From: Burkholderiales bacterium
Lineage (GTDB): Bacteria > Pseudomonadota > Gammaproteobacteria > Burkholderiales > Burkholderiaceae_C
DNA: 64,000 bases
Direction of reading: 5' to 3'
Assembly (NCBI GenBank): GCA_947381415.1
Contig: CANCVB010000010.1
Coordinates: 16,858-80,857, forward strand
The notes below the pieces were generated by a model. The model saw only the letters and a program-made list of their open reading frames with translations, was not told the origin of the DNA and did not search any database. The translations under genes were made by a program, and so were the position numbers. Shown here piece after piece: positions 53,512-61,742 of this stretch (position 1 is its first letter; the number at the start of each line of letters is the position of its first letter).

Positions 53512-55812
53512 ATGCCGTCTCCTAAAGTCGTTTCCAGCAAATCCTTGAATGCTTTCGCTTTGAACAATGTCTCCAAGCTGACATTGTTCATGTGCTTTCT
53601 CGCTGTTTCGAATCTCTATGCGCAAAGCGCCAGCGATACCAACGGTGTGCTCCAAGAGGTCCGCATCATTGCGACAACACCCATCGGTGCCACAGGCATA
53701 CCCATCACCAAATTTGCGGGCAACGTACAGACCTTACAAAAGCAGGATGTGCCAGTGGATGCACAAGGCTTGGCCGATGCATTGAACCAAAATCTGGGCT
53801 CGGTCAATATCAATGACACGCAAGGTAACCCACACAATGTTGATTTGCTTTATCGCGGCTTCACCGCTTCGCCCATCTTAGGTTCACCGCAAGGAATTTC
53901 GGTCTTTATGGATGGCATGCGTGTCAACGAACCCTTTGGCGACATCGTGTCTTGGGATTTGATTCCTCACATTGCGATTGACAACGCCATTGTTGTGCCA
54001 GGCTCCAACCCCGTGTACGGGCTGAACACCTTAGGCGGCGCTATCGCCATGCACACCAAAAATGGTTTTACGTCAGCATCAACCGAAGGCAAATTAACCT
54101 TGGGATCTTTTGGGCGCAAAAGCATTGACGCTGAAAAAGGTGGCCATGCTGAGACCACCAGTTACTACCTTGCCACCAGTTTGTATGACGACAATGGGTG
54201 GGCGGCTTACAACCCCAGTTCAGTCAGACAGTTTTTTGGCAAAGTTGGCACGCAAGATGACACCCATGACGTTCATCTGTCATTGGCATGGACCGACAAC
54301 AGTTTGCATGGCAACCAAAGTGTGCCGGTATCGATGCTGTCAAACGCCAAACAAGGCTACACCCACTCCGACTACACCAATACCGAAAACGCCAATATCA
54401 ACCTCAATGGCCTTTTCGAACTGGGCAATGAGCAAACGTTCTCTGGAAACCTCTATTACCGATGGATCAAACGCAGCGTGCTCAACAGCAACCTCAACGA
54501 TGTGTTGCCAGCAGGTCTGACTTGCACGGGATACGCAGACTGTGTTGCCAGCAATTTGATGGCCAATTATGGACAAAACATCATGGGTATGAACGCGCAA
54601 TGGAACAATTCGTCCAAATGGTGGAACAGAAGCAATACCTTGACGGTAGGCTACAACGCGGAAGTGGCACGCACCAGTTTTACCAACAATGGTCAAGATG
54701 CCAATGTCGACGCAAGCAATGGCATGGTTGGCGTGAATGCGTATGCTGTCCAAGCTTCTGTCACTTCTAAAAACCGCAGGTATGGCGTGTTTTTGACGGA
54801 CACTTTGGACTTCAGCGACCGCTTGGCCATCACCGCATCTGCACGGTATGACGCAGCAGCCATTCAACTTGATGGTTTAACCTGCTCCAGTAACTCAACC
54901 AACACATTGTGTGGAACTGGCGCGACTGACGAATACACCCCCGTTGTTGGTAACCACACCTACCGACGCTTTAATCCTGCACTGGGTGCCACTTACCAGC
55001 TGAATCCCGACACAACCATCTTTACCACTTACTCTGAAGGTTTTCGCACACCATCAGCCATTGAATTGGCATGTGCTGACGAGACAAAGCCTTGTTCTGG
55101 TATTCCCAATGCTTTTGGCGCAGATCCAGAGCTCAAAGCCGTGGTGTCCCAAACAGCAGAATTGGGTTTTCGCGGCAACTTCAACCGCAACAATAATTGG
55201 CGTTTTGCAGTCTTTCGAACGGAGTTGACCAATGACATTATTTTTAACTCAACGACCATTACCCAAGGGTATTTTTCGAATGTGGGTCGTACCCGTCGTC
55301 AAGGCTTGGAGTTGGGTGTCAATGGCAAAAACCACCCATGGGATTACGCCCTGAATGTCAGTTGGATGGATGCCACATTCCAATCCGCTTTTCACATCGC
55401 CAACGAAGCCAACAGCACTTGCTCAGCGGGTTCTTGTCCCCTCAACAAAAAAGGTGACAAGATTCCCGGCATCCCAGAAAGCATGGTGAAATTGCACTTA
55501 GGTTATGCACTGTCTGCGCAAACCCATCTCGGCGCAACCGTGCTGATTCAAGGATCGGTTTATGCGCGCGGGGATGAGAACAACCTTGACCAAAACGGCA
55601 AAGTACCAGGCTTTGCCACGCTTCGATTTGACAGCACGCACCGCATAGACAAGTCGCTTGAATTGTTTGCAGGCGTGACCAATGTGTTTGACAAACGCTA
55701 TGCAACGTATGGCGTTATCGCCAGTAACAACTTAGCAGCTGGGGCAGCAGAACAATTTAGAAGCCTAGGGGCGCCGCGAGCATTCTTTGCTGGCGTAAGA
55801 GGCAATTTTTAA
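53512..55812 (+). CDS. TonB-dependent outer-membrane receptor
   Basis: 766 residues; a GTG one codon earlier is possible. A signal peptide (about 15-38) precedes the plug (VQTLQKQDVPVDAQGLADAL, FMDGMRVNEPFGDIVSWDLIP, NPVYGLNTLGGAIAMHTKNG) and a 22-strand barrel with YSEGFRTPSAIELACADE and the closing aromatic residue. It imports a large or scarce ligand using TonB. Being divergent from iorAB at a shared CTAGGG operator and near lanthanide-type dehydrogenases makes a lanthanide complex or PQQ a reasonable ligand guess; no sequence proof exists. Confidence 0.9.
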   Translation: MPSPKVVSSKSLNAFALNNVSKLTLFMCFLAVSNLYAQSASDTNGVLQEVRIIATTPIGATGIPITKFAGNVQTLQKQDVPVDAQGLADALNQNLGSVNINDTQGNPHNVDLLYRGFTASPILGSPQGISVFMDGMRVNEPFGDIVSWDLIPHIAIDNAIVVPGSNPVYGLNTLGGAIAMHTKNGFTSASTEGKLTLGSFGRKSIDAEKGGHAETTSYYLATSLYDDNGWAAYNPSSVRQFFGKVGTQDDTHDVHLSLAWTDNSLHGNQSVPVSMLSNAKQGYTHSDYTNTENANINLNGLFELGNEQTFSGNLYYRWIKRSVLNSNLNDVLPAGLTCTGYADCVASNLMANYGQNIMGMNAQWNNSSKWWNRSNTLTVGYNAEVARTSFTNNGQDANVDASNGMVGVNAYAVQASVTSKNRRYGVFLTDTLDFSDRLAITASARYDAAAIQLDGLTCSSNSTNTLCGTGATDEYTPVVGNHTYRRFNPALGATYQLNPDTTIFTTYSEGFRTPSAIELACADETKPCSGIPNAFGADPELKAVVSQTAELGFRGNFNRNNNWRFAVFRTELTNDIIFNSTTITQGYFSNVGRTRRQGLELGVNGKNHPWDYALNVSWMDATFQSAFHIANEANSTCSAGSCPLNKKGDKIPGIPESMVKLHLGYALSAQTHLGATVLIQGSVYARGDENNLDQNGKVPGFATLRFDSTHRIDKSLELFAGVTNVFDKRYATYGVIASNNLAAGAAEQFRSLGAPRAFFAGVRGNF

Positions 55813-55826
55813 AGCGCAATCGTGCC

Positions 55827-56474
55827 TCAATTAACCCGATCTGAGTTGTTGTCAATCACGCCATGTCGCTGCGCCAAATGCACCATCGCCGCCATGGTGT
55901 CGATGTGTAATTTTTCTTTGATTTGGGTTTGGTTATTGGAAATGGTTTTTTGGCTGACATACAAAGCATCCGCGCATTCTGCGATGGTGTGACCCAAGGC
56001 CAGCAGGCGAAATATTTCATACTCCCGTGGCGTTAGCGAGGCAATGCGTTCGACCTCGTTTTCAAAGGCGCTGCTGAAGGTCTGAACGTTCAATCCTTGG
56101 CTAAGGTATTGCTGCCCACGGAAAACAGCCAACACAGCCTGAACCAATTCTTCGGGTTCGGCATTCTTGGAAACGAAACCTTTGGCACCATTTTGAAGTG
56201 CCCGTTCGACCAACGCCGGTGCATCGTACATGCTGCACACCAAGACCTTCGCATCCGCTTGTCTTTGCAAAATCTTTTGCAACAAGGACAAACCGCCAGC
56301 ACCAGGCATGGACACATCCGTAACGGTGACATCCGGTTGGTGCGCGACAAATGCTTGGTAGCCCTCTTCAGCATTTCCTGTTTCAGCAACCACTTCAAGA
56401 CCAGGCTCTTGCAACAGCAAACGCTTATAGCCGGTTCGCACCACCGGGTGGTCATCGACCAGAAGTACGCGCAT
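55827..56474 (-). CDS. NarL/LuxR-type response regulator
   Basis: 215 residues; the ATG shares a base with the kinase stop (a GTG one codon earlier is possible). The receiver has Asp7-Asp8, the phosphoacceptor Asp53 in TVTDVSMPGAGG, and GFVSKNAEPEELV. The DNA-binding part is LTPREYEIFRLLALGHTIAE, then ALYVSQKTISNNQTQIKEKL. It is the partner of the kinase encoded just upstream. A natural candidate to bind the CTAGGG operators. Confidence 0.92.
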   Translation of the reverse strand: MRVLLVDDHPVVRTGYKRLLLQEPGLEVVAETGNAEEGYQAFVAHQPDVTVTDVSMPGAGGLSLLQKILQRQADAKVLVCSMYDAPALVERALQNGAKGFVSKNAEPEELVQAVLAVFRGQQYLSQGLNVQTFSSAFENEVERIASLTPREYEIFRLLALGHTIAECADALYVSQKTISNNQTQIKEKLHIDTMAAMVHLAQRHGVIDNNSDRVN

Positions 56475-57385
56475 CACAAAGATACCTTGGGAATTAGGAT
56501 AGACAAGTGGACACCCAGTCCTGGCTGACTGCTTATTGTCAACTTTCCGTCCAAACTGGCAACACGCTCTTGCATACCCAACAGGCCAAAACCTGCATGG
56601 ACGGCTTGTGTATCCGCCATCCCTTGTCCATCATCCTCAATGGTCAAGTGCAGCCCTTGCTGATCTTGCATAAGCTCTACTTGCACATGCTTGGCTTGGG
56701 CATGGCGTGCAATATTGGTTAACGCTTCTTGCACGATACGGTACACCGTCACACAGGCATAGTCATTCAAGCCATGAGGTACTTGCGACACTCTGCACGC
56801 ACAAGGAATTTGGCTGCTGTTTTGCCAGTCATTGCACAAAGCCCGAAGGGCCTCTTCAACACCCATGCTATCGAGCGCAGGGGGTCGCAAGCGCTGCAAC
56901 ATCTGCCGCGTCATTTGCGATAAATGCTTGGCTGACTGGTCAATGCGGCGCACAGCCTGCAGGGCCTCGTGCACCACCGAGGAGTCACGCTGCAGCAAGG
57001 CCACTTCCGTGCGAATGGCGGTGCTGGTTTGTCCCATCTCATCGTGAAGCTCTCGCGCCAATGCAAGTCGCTCGTCCTCTTGTGCTGTGAAAAGCCTTTG
57101 CAACAAATCACTGTTGTGCTTTAACAGTTCTTGCACTTTGTTTTCGGAGTGAGTGCGCTCTTGTATTTGTTGCTGGGCTTCTTGGGTGCGTCGCCAAGCA
57201 AACCACAGCAACCCCAAACTCATCACAAGCAATATCAATGGCCATTCATCCAGTTGCAATGCTTCGTAATGTCGGCTAAACAAAGCCACCCGTTCTGACA
57301 ATTCACCCCAAGAAGCCAAACCACCAAACGCCACAACCATGCTTAAAACCAGCAAAAGGTCTTTGTGAATTTGCGTGAATTTCAT
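56474..57385 (-). CDS. NarX/DesK-type sensor histidine kinase
   Basis: 303 residues. Two membrane helices (about 9-25 and 48-64) enclose a small periplasmic loop of about 20 residues. The HisKA_3 box is RLALARELHDEMGQT (His114), followed by a compact ATPase domain with NIARHAQAKHVQVEL, DDGQGM and GFGLLGMQERV. With so small a sensor loop, the signal is probably sensed in the membrane or through a partner protein. Located between the TonB receptor and the second PQQ dehydrogenase operon. Confidence 0.9.
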   Translation of the reverse strand: MKFTQIHKDLLLVLSMVVAFGGLASWGELSERVALFSRHYEALQLDEWPLILLVMSLGLLWFAWRRTQEAQQQIQERTHSENKVQELLKHNSDLLQRLFTAQEDERLALARELHDEMGQTSTAIRTEVALLQRDSSVVHEALQAVRRIDQSAKHLSQMTRQMLQRLRPPALDSMGVEEALRALCNDWQNSSQIPCACRVSQVPHGLNDYACVTVYRIVQEALTNIARHAQAKHVQVELMQDQQGLHLTIEDDGQGMADTQAVHAGFGLLGMQERVASLDGKLTISSQPGLGVHLSILIPKVSL

Positions 57386-57495
57386 AAATTTTGTAAGTTT
57401 GACTTAATCTATTTTATTCATTTGTAATTTAAAAAAATAATACTAAATAGCAATTTATTTTCACAGAAGAAACCCTTTGAGGGAAAATACTAAGT

Positions 57496-57521
57496 GTATT
57501 CTGAATTCAGAATACTATATT
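57496..57521 (+). promoter_or_regulatory. 20-bp palindromic operator upstream of the Rieske gene (copy 1)
   Basis: GTATTCTGAATTCAGAATAC (57,496-57,515) is a perfect palindrome, followed at once by TATATT (57,516-57,521), a likely -10. The only other copy found is at 61,647. The flanks (CTAAGT before, TATA after) match that copy in reverse orientation, extending identity to 30 bp. The surrounding 160-base gap is AT-rich and contains no gene. Confidence 0.7.
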
Positions 57522-57547
57522 TCCTGAAATTACATCAAAAGCCATTT

Positions 57548-58141
57548 ATGAAAGACGCCCTTTCTTCTTCAGCCTGCAGTGGATGCGACAAACACATCGC
57601 TTGTTCAGACTTGGATCGCCGCCAGTTGTTGCAAGTTCTTGCGACAGGGCTGGCCACCTCTTTGCCGTTCCTGGCAAACAACGCCAGCGCCGAAGAAACT
57701 GTTCACTTATTGGTTGACGCCGATGCTGAGAAAGATTTTGTCCCTCTTCGCCCCAGCGATTTGAAAGTAGGCAAGCCCCTGCTGGTGTTCCCCTATGACG
57801 CAAAAGCAGGCGTGCCTAAAAATGAATCGCGCTTGAACAAACTGGTGGTGATTCGATTGCCTGAAGACCAGATGGCACCAGATACCCAAGCCCGCGCAGC
57901 CTCTGGTGTTTTGGCTTACTCCGGTATTTGTACCCATCAAGGGTGCGAAGTAAAAACGTGGTTAGCCAAGGAAAACGCATTGGCCTGCTATTGCCACTCC
58001 TCTAAATTTGCTTTGCTCGATGGCGCCAAAGTTATCAGCGGCCCTGCACCCAAAGCCTTACCAGCCATTCCCTTAACCATGAGTGGTGAATTCGTCGCCA
58101 TTTCTACCTCGGTTCCACCCAACTCAGGACAACCGTCTTGA
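57548..58141 (+). CDS. Rieske [2Fe-2S] protein, exported
   Basis: 197 residues from ATG 57,548. A twin-arginine-like leader (LDRRQLLQVLATG) follows a Cys-rich start (ACSGCDKHIAC). The Rieske ligands are Cys128/His130 (CTHQGC) and Cys147/His150 (CYCH), with Cys133 and Cys149 as the probable disulfide. It is a stand-alone soluble Rieske protein. It precedes the second PQQ dehydrogenase by 34 bases, so it may be its electron acceptor, an unusual pairing for quinoproteins. Confidence 0.87.
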   Translation: MKDALSSSACSGCDKHIACSDLDRRQLLQVLATGLATSLPFLANNASAEETVHLLVDADAEKDFVPLRPSDLKVGKPLLVFPYDAKAGVPKNESRLNKLVVIRLPEDQMAPDTQARAASGVLAYSGICTHQGCEVKTWLAKENALACYCHSSKFALLDGAKVISGPAPKALPAIPLTMSGEFVAISTSVPPNSGQPS

Positions 58142-58175
58142 GCCCTTCCCAGACTCACTTTTTAGGAGACAGTTC

Positions 58176-59912
58176 ATGAGTCATTTGTTCAAGAAAGTGT
58201 CGATCGCAGTGGTCAGCGCTTGTGCTGTGATGGCGCATGCAGCTACCCTGGGTCCCTACAAGCCGGTAACGGATGCCAGGTTGACCAACCCTGAGTCCAG
58301 CAACTGGTTGATGTACCGTGGTAATTACCAAGGTTGGGGTTACAGTCCCTTGGAAAAAATCAATGCAGGCAACGTCAAGAAGCTCGACTTGGCATGGTCC
58401 TTTTCAACAGGCGTTACCGAGGGTCACCAAGCACCTCCCATTGTGAACAATGGCTATATGTATGTCACCACGCCGAATGCCCAAGTCATTGCACTGAATG
58501 CAATCACTGGTGAGGAATTGTGGCGATACAAAAAAGAAATTCCTGCTGACTTGCTGATGCTGCACAACACCAACCGCGGCGTTGCACTCTACGGTGACAA
58601 AGTGTTTGTCGGCACCGTTGACTCTCACCTGATCGCGTTGGACGCCACCACAGGCAAAGTCGTTTGGGACGCCACGGTGGGCGACGTCAAAGCCTTGTCG
58701 TACATCACACTGGCGCCTTTGGCGGCCAAGGGCAAAATTTTGGTTGGTTCTTCAGGCGGTGAAACAGGTGTCCGTGGTTTTGTGGCTGCTTTCGATGCCA
58801 ACACCGGTAAAGAAGCCTGGCGCACCTACACGACTGCCGCTCCTGGCGAGCCTGGTGGTGACACATGGCCAGCAGGTGATGGCTATAAAAACGGTGGCGG
58901 CAGTGTCTGGATCACAGGGACTTACGACGCCGCCACCAACATCGCTTACTGGGGTACAGGTAACCCCGCACCTTGGCCCACTGAAGGCCGCCCTGGCGAT
59001 AACCTTTACACCACATCCACCATCGCACTCGATGTGGATACGGGCAAGATCAAAGGCCACCACCAATACCACTACAACGATGCGTGGGACTGGGACGAGG
59101 TGAGCGCACCCGTGCTGATCGACACAAACATCAACGGTCGCAATGTCAAAGGTGCGGTGCATGCCGGTCGTAACGGCTACCTCTGGATGTTGGACCGACA
59201 ACCCAGTGGCAAGATCGATTTTGTCAATGGCATTAACTATGTCTACAACGACGTGATCAAGAGTTTGGACAAGAAAACCGGTCGTCCTACTTACGACATG
59301 ACGAAAAAACCTGGCATGGGTAAAGCTGTTAGCTTCTGTCCTTCCTTGTGGGGTGGCAAAGACTGGCCCCCAGAAGCGTGGAACCCCAAAACCAAATTGT
59401 TCTACATTCCTGCCAACAACCACCTGTGTTCAGAGTTGCCAGCAGCTGACACCGCCGCCTATAAAAAGGGTGACTTGTACATCGGTTACCCCATCGACGG
59501 CGTGTTGGGCAGCTTGCGCTACCAAGGCGGTAAAAAGCCTGAAAGCATCGGTGAATTGCAGGCTTGGGACTTGAACACAGGCAAAATGGTTTGGGTACAC
59601 AAATATGACCGTGCCATTTGGGCTCCACTTTTGACCACAGGTGGCAACCTGGTGTTTACTGGCGGAACCAATGACCGTAAATTCCGTGCATTTAACGCCA
59701 CCAACGGCAAAGTCTTGTGGGAATACAACATGCCTTCTGGCGTGACAGCGGTCCCCTCCTCTTTCGAGGTGAACGGTGAACAGTACATCGCTGTTCAAGC
59801 CGGCTGGGGTATCGATGCAGAACGCATGCAAGCAGGTATCAACACGCTCAACAACACCAAAACGGCTGTGCCCCAAGGCGGTACTGTGATGGTGTTCAAA
59901 CTGGAAAAATAA
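58176..59912 (+). CDS. PQQ-dependent dehydrogenase, lanthanide-type site, no vicinal disulfide
   Basis: 578 residues from the ATG with AGGAG upstream; signal peptide about 1-22. PQQ propeller residues: Glu196 (GGETGVRG), Asn263 (TGNPAPW), catalytic Asp305 and Asp307 in NDAWDWDEVS, so the lanthanide-type extra Asp is kept. The vicinal Cys pair found in nearly all alcohol-oxidising members is replaced by Met128-Leu129. It is diverged from the first copy. Substrate unknown; operon context with acyl-CoA ligase and ThDP enzyme suggests a specific alcohol rather than methanol. Confidence 0.88.
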   Translation: MSHLFKKVSIAVVSACAVMAHAATLGPYKPVTDARLTNPESSNWLMYRGNYQGWGYSPLEKINAGNVKKLDLAWSFSTGVTEGHQAPPIVNNGYMYVTTPNAQVIALNAITGEELWRYKKEIPADLLMLHNTNRGVALYGDKVFVGTVDSHLIALDATTGKVVWDATVGDVKALSYITLAPLAAKGKILVGSSGGETGVRGFVAAFDANTGKEAWRTYTTAAPGEPGGDTWPAGDGYKNGGGSVWITGTYDAATNIAYWGTGNPAPWPTEGRPGDNLYTTSTIALDVDTGKIKGHHQYHYNDAWDWDEVSAPVLIDTNINGRNVKGAVHAGRNGYLWMLDRQPSGKIDFVNGINYVYNDVIKSLDKKTGRPTYDMTKKPGMGKAVSFCPSLWGGKDWPPEAWNPKTKLFYIPANNHLCSELPAADTAAYKKGDLYIGYPIDGVLGSLRYQGGKKPESIGELQAWDLNTGKMVWVHKYDRAIWAPLLTTGGNLVFTGGTNDRKFRAFNATNGKVLWEYNMPSGVTAVPSSFEVNGEQYIAVQAGWGIDAERMQAGINTLNNTKTAVPQGGTVMVFKLEK

Positions 59913-59970
59913 TTCCAATCCTCAGAAAAGGGGGCAAGCATCGTCGCGGACTGCTTGCTCCCTGATCTTT

Positions 59971-59995
59971 AAGGCTGCTTTGGCAGCCTTTTTTT
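59971..59995 (+). terminator. Intrinsic terminator after the second PQQ dehydrogenase
   Basis: AAGGCTGC pairs with GCAGCCTT around TTTG, followed by five or more T. It closes the Rieske-dehydrogenase operon, which converges on the ligase gene. Confidence 0.85.
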
Positions 59996-60009
59996 ATGCA
60001 TGGAATACC

Positions 60010-61578
60010 TTATTGGGAGATAGCTTGCTGCTCAAAAGCGTCAACGAATTGTTGCCGCAAATGTCTGTGCACAATTTTCCCTGTTGCAGTACGTGGCAGT
60101 TCTTGGCTTTGCAAAAACACAAATTGACGTGGTCGCTTAAAGCCAGCCAAACGACTGCTACAGAATGCTTGTAATTCTTCGCTGGTGACAGGCGTGCCAT
60201 CCTTGGTGACGACCGCCGCCAATACGCTTTCCCCCCATTTAGGATGGGGCACACCGACCACCGCAACCTCTTGCACATCAGGGTGTGAGGCGAGAACATT
60301 TTCGATCTCACTGGGGTACACATTTTCTCCGCCGCTGATGATCATATTGCTCTTGCGGTCTATGAGCCATATATATCCGTCTGCATCTCGTTTGGCCATG
60401 TCACCAACGGACACCCAGGCGCCTGCAAAGGCTTCGGCTGTTTTCTGGGGAGCTTGCCAATAGCCTTCAAAAGCATATGGCGTGCATGAAAACAATTCGC
60501 CCACTTCGCCATCTGGTACTTCTTGTCTGTTTTCATCTAGCAATTTGACCGGCCCACTGCCGGCCCACTCTCGCCCTACAGAGCCCAATTTGGTGAGTTG
60601 GTCTTCAGGGCGCAACAATGTGACCCAGCCCGCCTCGGTCGAACCATACAACTCATAAAGGCTGCCGTTTTCAAATAAAGCCATGATGTCGCGCTTTAAG
60701 CGCTCGCTGGCAGGCGCAGAAGAAATCAACAAACGCGCAACACTCGACAGTGCATAGTGGGCCTTGACCTGCTGAGGAAGGCCCAACACCATGATGTAGT
60801 GGGTGGGCACCAAAGATGTGAAAGTGATGTTGTGTTGCGCCAAGTTGTGCAGCAACCCCTCGGGATTGAAACTGACACTGTCATCGATGACAACGCGCGC
60901 ACCCAAATGGATAAAAGTGTTCGCGAAATACAAGGAGTTCGCATGACACAAGGGCATCACCAACAAGGCCTTGTCTTGGCGGGTAAAACCCATCTCCATG
61001 GCTGTGGCGTAGGCGATCAGGGTGCTGGCCTCGTGACTGCGCAATGCACCCTTGGGTTTGCCTGTGGTCCCAGAGGTATACATCAGTGCACAAACATCCT
61101 GCGGACTGACATCGGGCCATGCCATTGAGCAAGGCGAATTCACCACCTCTTCATAGTTCAACCAGCCTTGACTGCCTGCGCCACCAAATACCACACAGGC
61201 TTTCAAAGGCAAGTTCTGTCGAACTTCTTCAATCAGCTGGTGTAAGTCATGGCCAGCAATCACAGCTGTGACTTGGGCGTCTTGCATGATGTAGAGCAAC
61301 TCGGGTGATGTCAGGCGAAAATTCAAAGGCACAGCGACCAAACCCGCGCGCGCCAGTGCCACATACATTTCCATCCATTCGATGCGGTTGTAGGCCAGCA
61401 AAGCCACGCGATCTCCCGGCTGTAAACCCCGAGCCATCAAGCCTTGTGCCAGACCACTGGCCCTGTCATCCCATTCTTTGTAAGTCAGACTTCGCTTGGA
61501 ATCCAGCGTCCCTTGGTCGTTTGGACGCAAACGTGCATGGCTTCGTACCATGTCTGAAATATTGAGTGTTCGTCGCAA
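60010..61578 (-). CDS. AMP-forming acyl-CoA synthetase (ligase)
   Basis: 522 residues from a TTG start with AAGGAAC upstream; the next ATG is nine codons in. The AMP-binding motif is MYTSGTTGKPKGAL, then YGSTEAGW, GDMAKRDADGYIW and the C-terminal lysine region PRTATGKIVHRHL. It activates a carboxylic acid to its CoA ester. It is divergent from the ThDP enzyme gene and shares the 20-bp palindrome with it. The acid is likely the product of the neighbouring oxidation pathway. Confidence 0.9.
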   Translation of the reverse strand: MRRTLNISDMVRSHARLRPNDQGTLDSKRSLTYKEWDDRASGLAQGLMARGLQPGDRVALLAYNRIEWMEMYVALARAGLVAVPLNFRLTSPELLYIMQDAQVTAVIAGHDLHQLIEEVRQNLPLKACVVFGGAGSQGWLNYEEVVNSPCSMAWPDVSPQDVCALMYTSGTTGKPKGALRSHEASTLIAYATAMEMGFTRQDKALLVMPLCHANSLYFANTFIHLGARVVIDDSVSFNPEGLLHNLAQHNITFTSLVPTHYIMVLGLPQQVKAHYALSSVARLLISSAPASERLKRDIMALFENGSLYELYGSTEAGWVTLLRPEDQLTKLGSVGREWAGSGPVKLLDENRQEVPDGEVGELFSCTPYAFEGYWQAPQKTAEAFAGAWVSVGDMAKRDADGYIWLIDRKSNMIISGGENVYPSEIENVLASHPDVQEVAVVGVPHPKWGESVLAAVVTKDGTPVTSEELQAFCSSRLAGFKRPRQFVFLQSQELPRTATGKIVHRHLRQQFVDAFEQQAISQ

Positions 61579-61640
61579 AATGGTGTTCCTTCTCTGATCG
61601 ATAGGGTTTTTCAGGGTTGCTTCGATGGTAAATTGGTGAA

Positions 61641-61678
61641 ATTATAGTATTCTGAATTCAGAATACACTTAGGATAAT
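61641..61678. promoter_or_regulatory. 20-bp palindromic operator in the ligase/ThDP divergent gap (copy 2)
   Basis: GTATTCTGAATTCAGAATAC at 61,647-61,666. On the minus strand it is followed directly by a perfect TATAAT (61,641-61,646) for the ligase; on the plus strand GATAAT (61,673-61,678) can serve the ThDP gene. The palindrome thus occupies the -35/-10 spacer region of two divergent promoters. The obvious candidate to bind it is the GntR regulator at 63,499. Confidence 0.7.
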
Positions 61679-61742
61679 CCCGCTAAACCCATTTGCTGAA
61701 CTTTATTGTTAACTATTTAACTAAAATTTAAGGAAATTTGAA

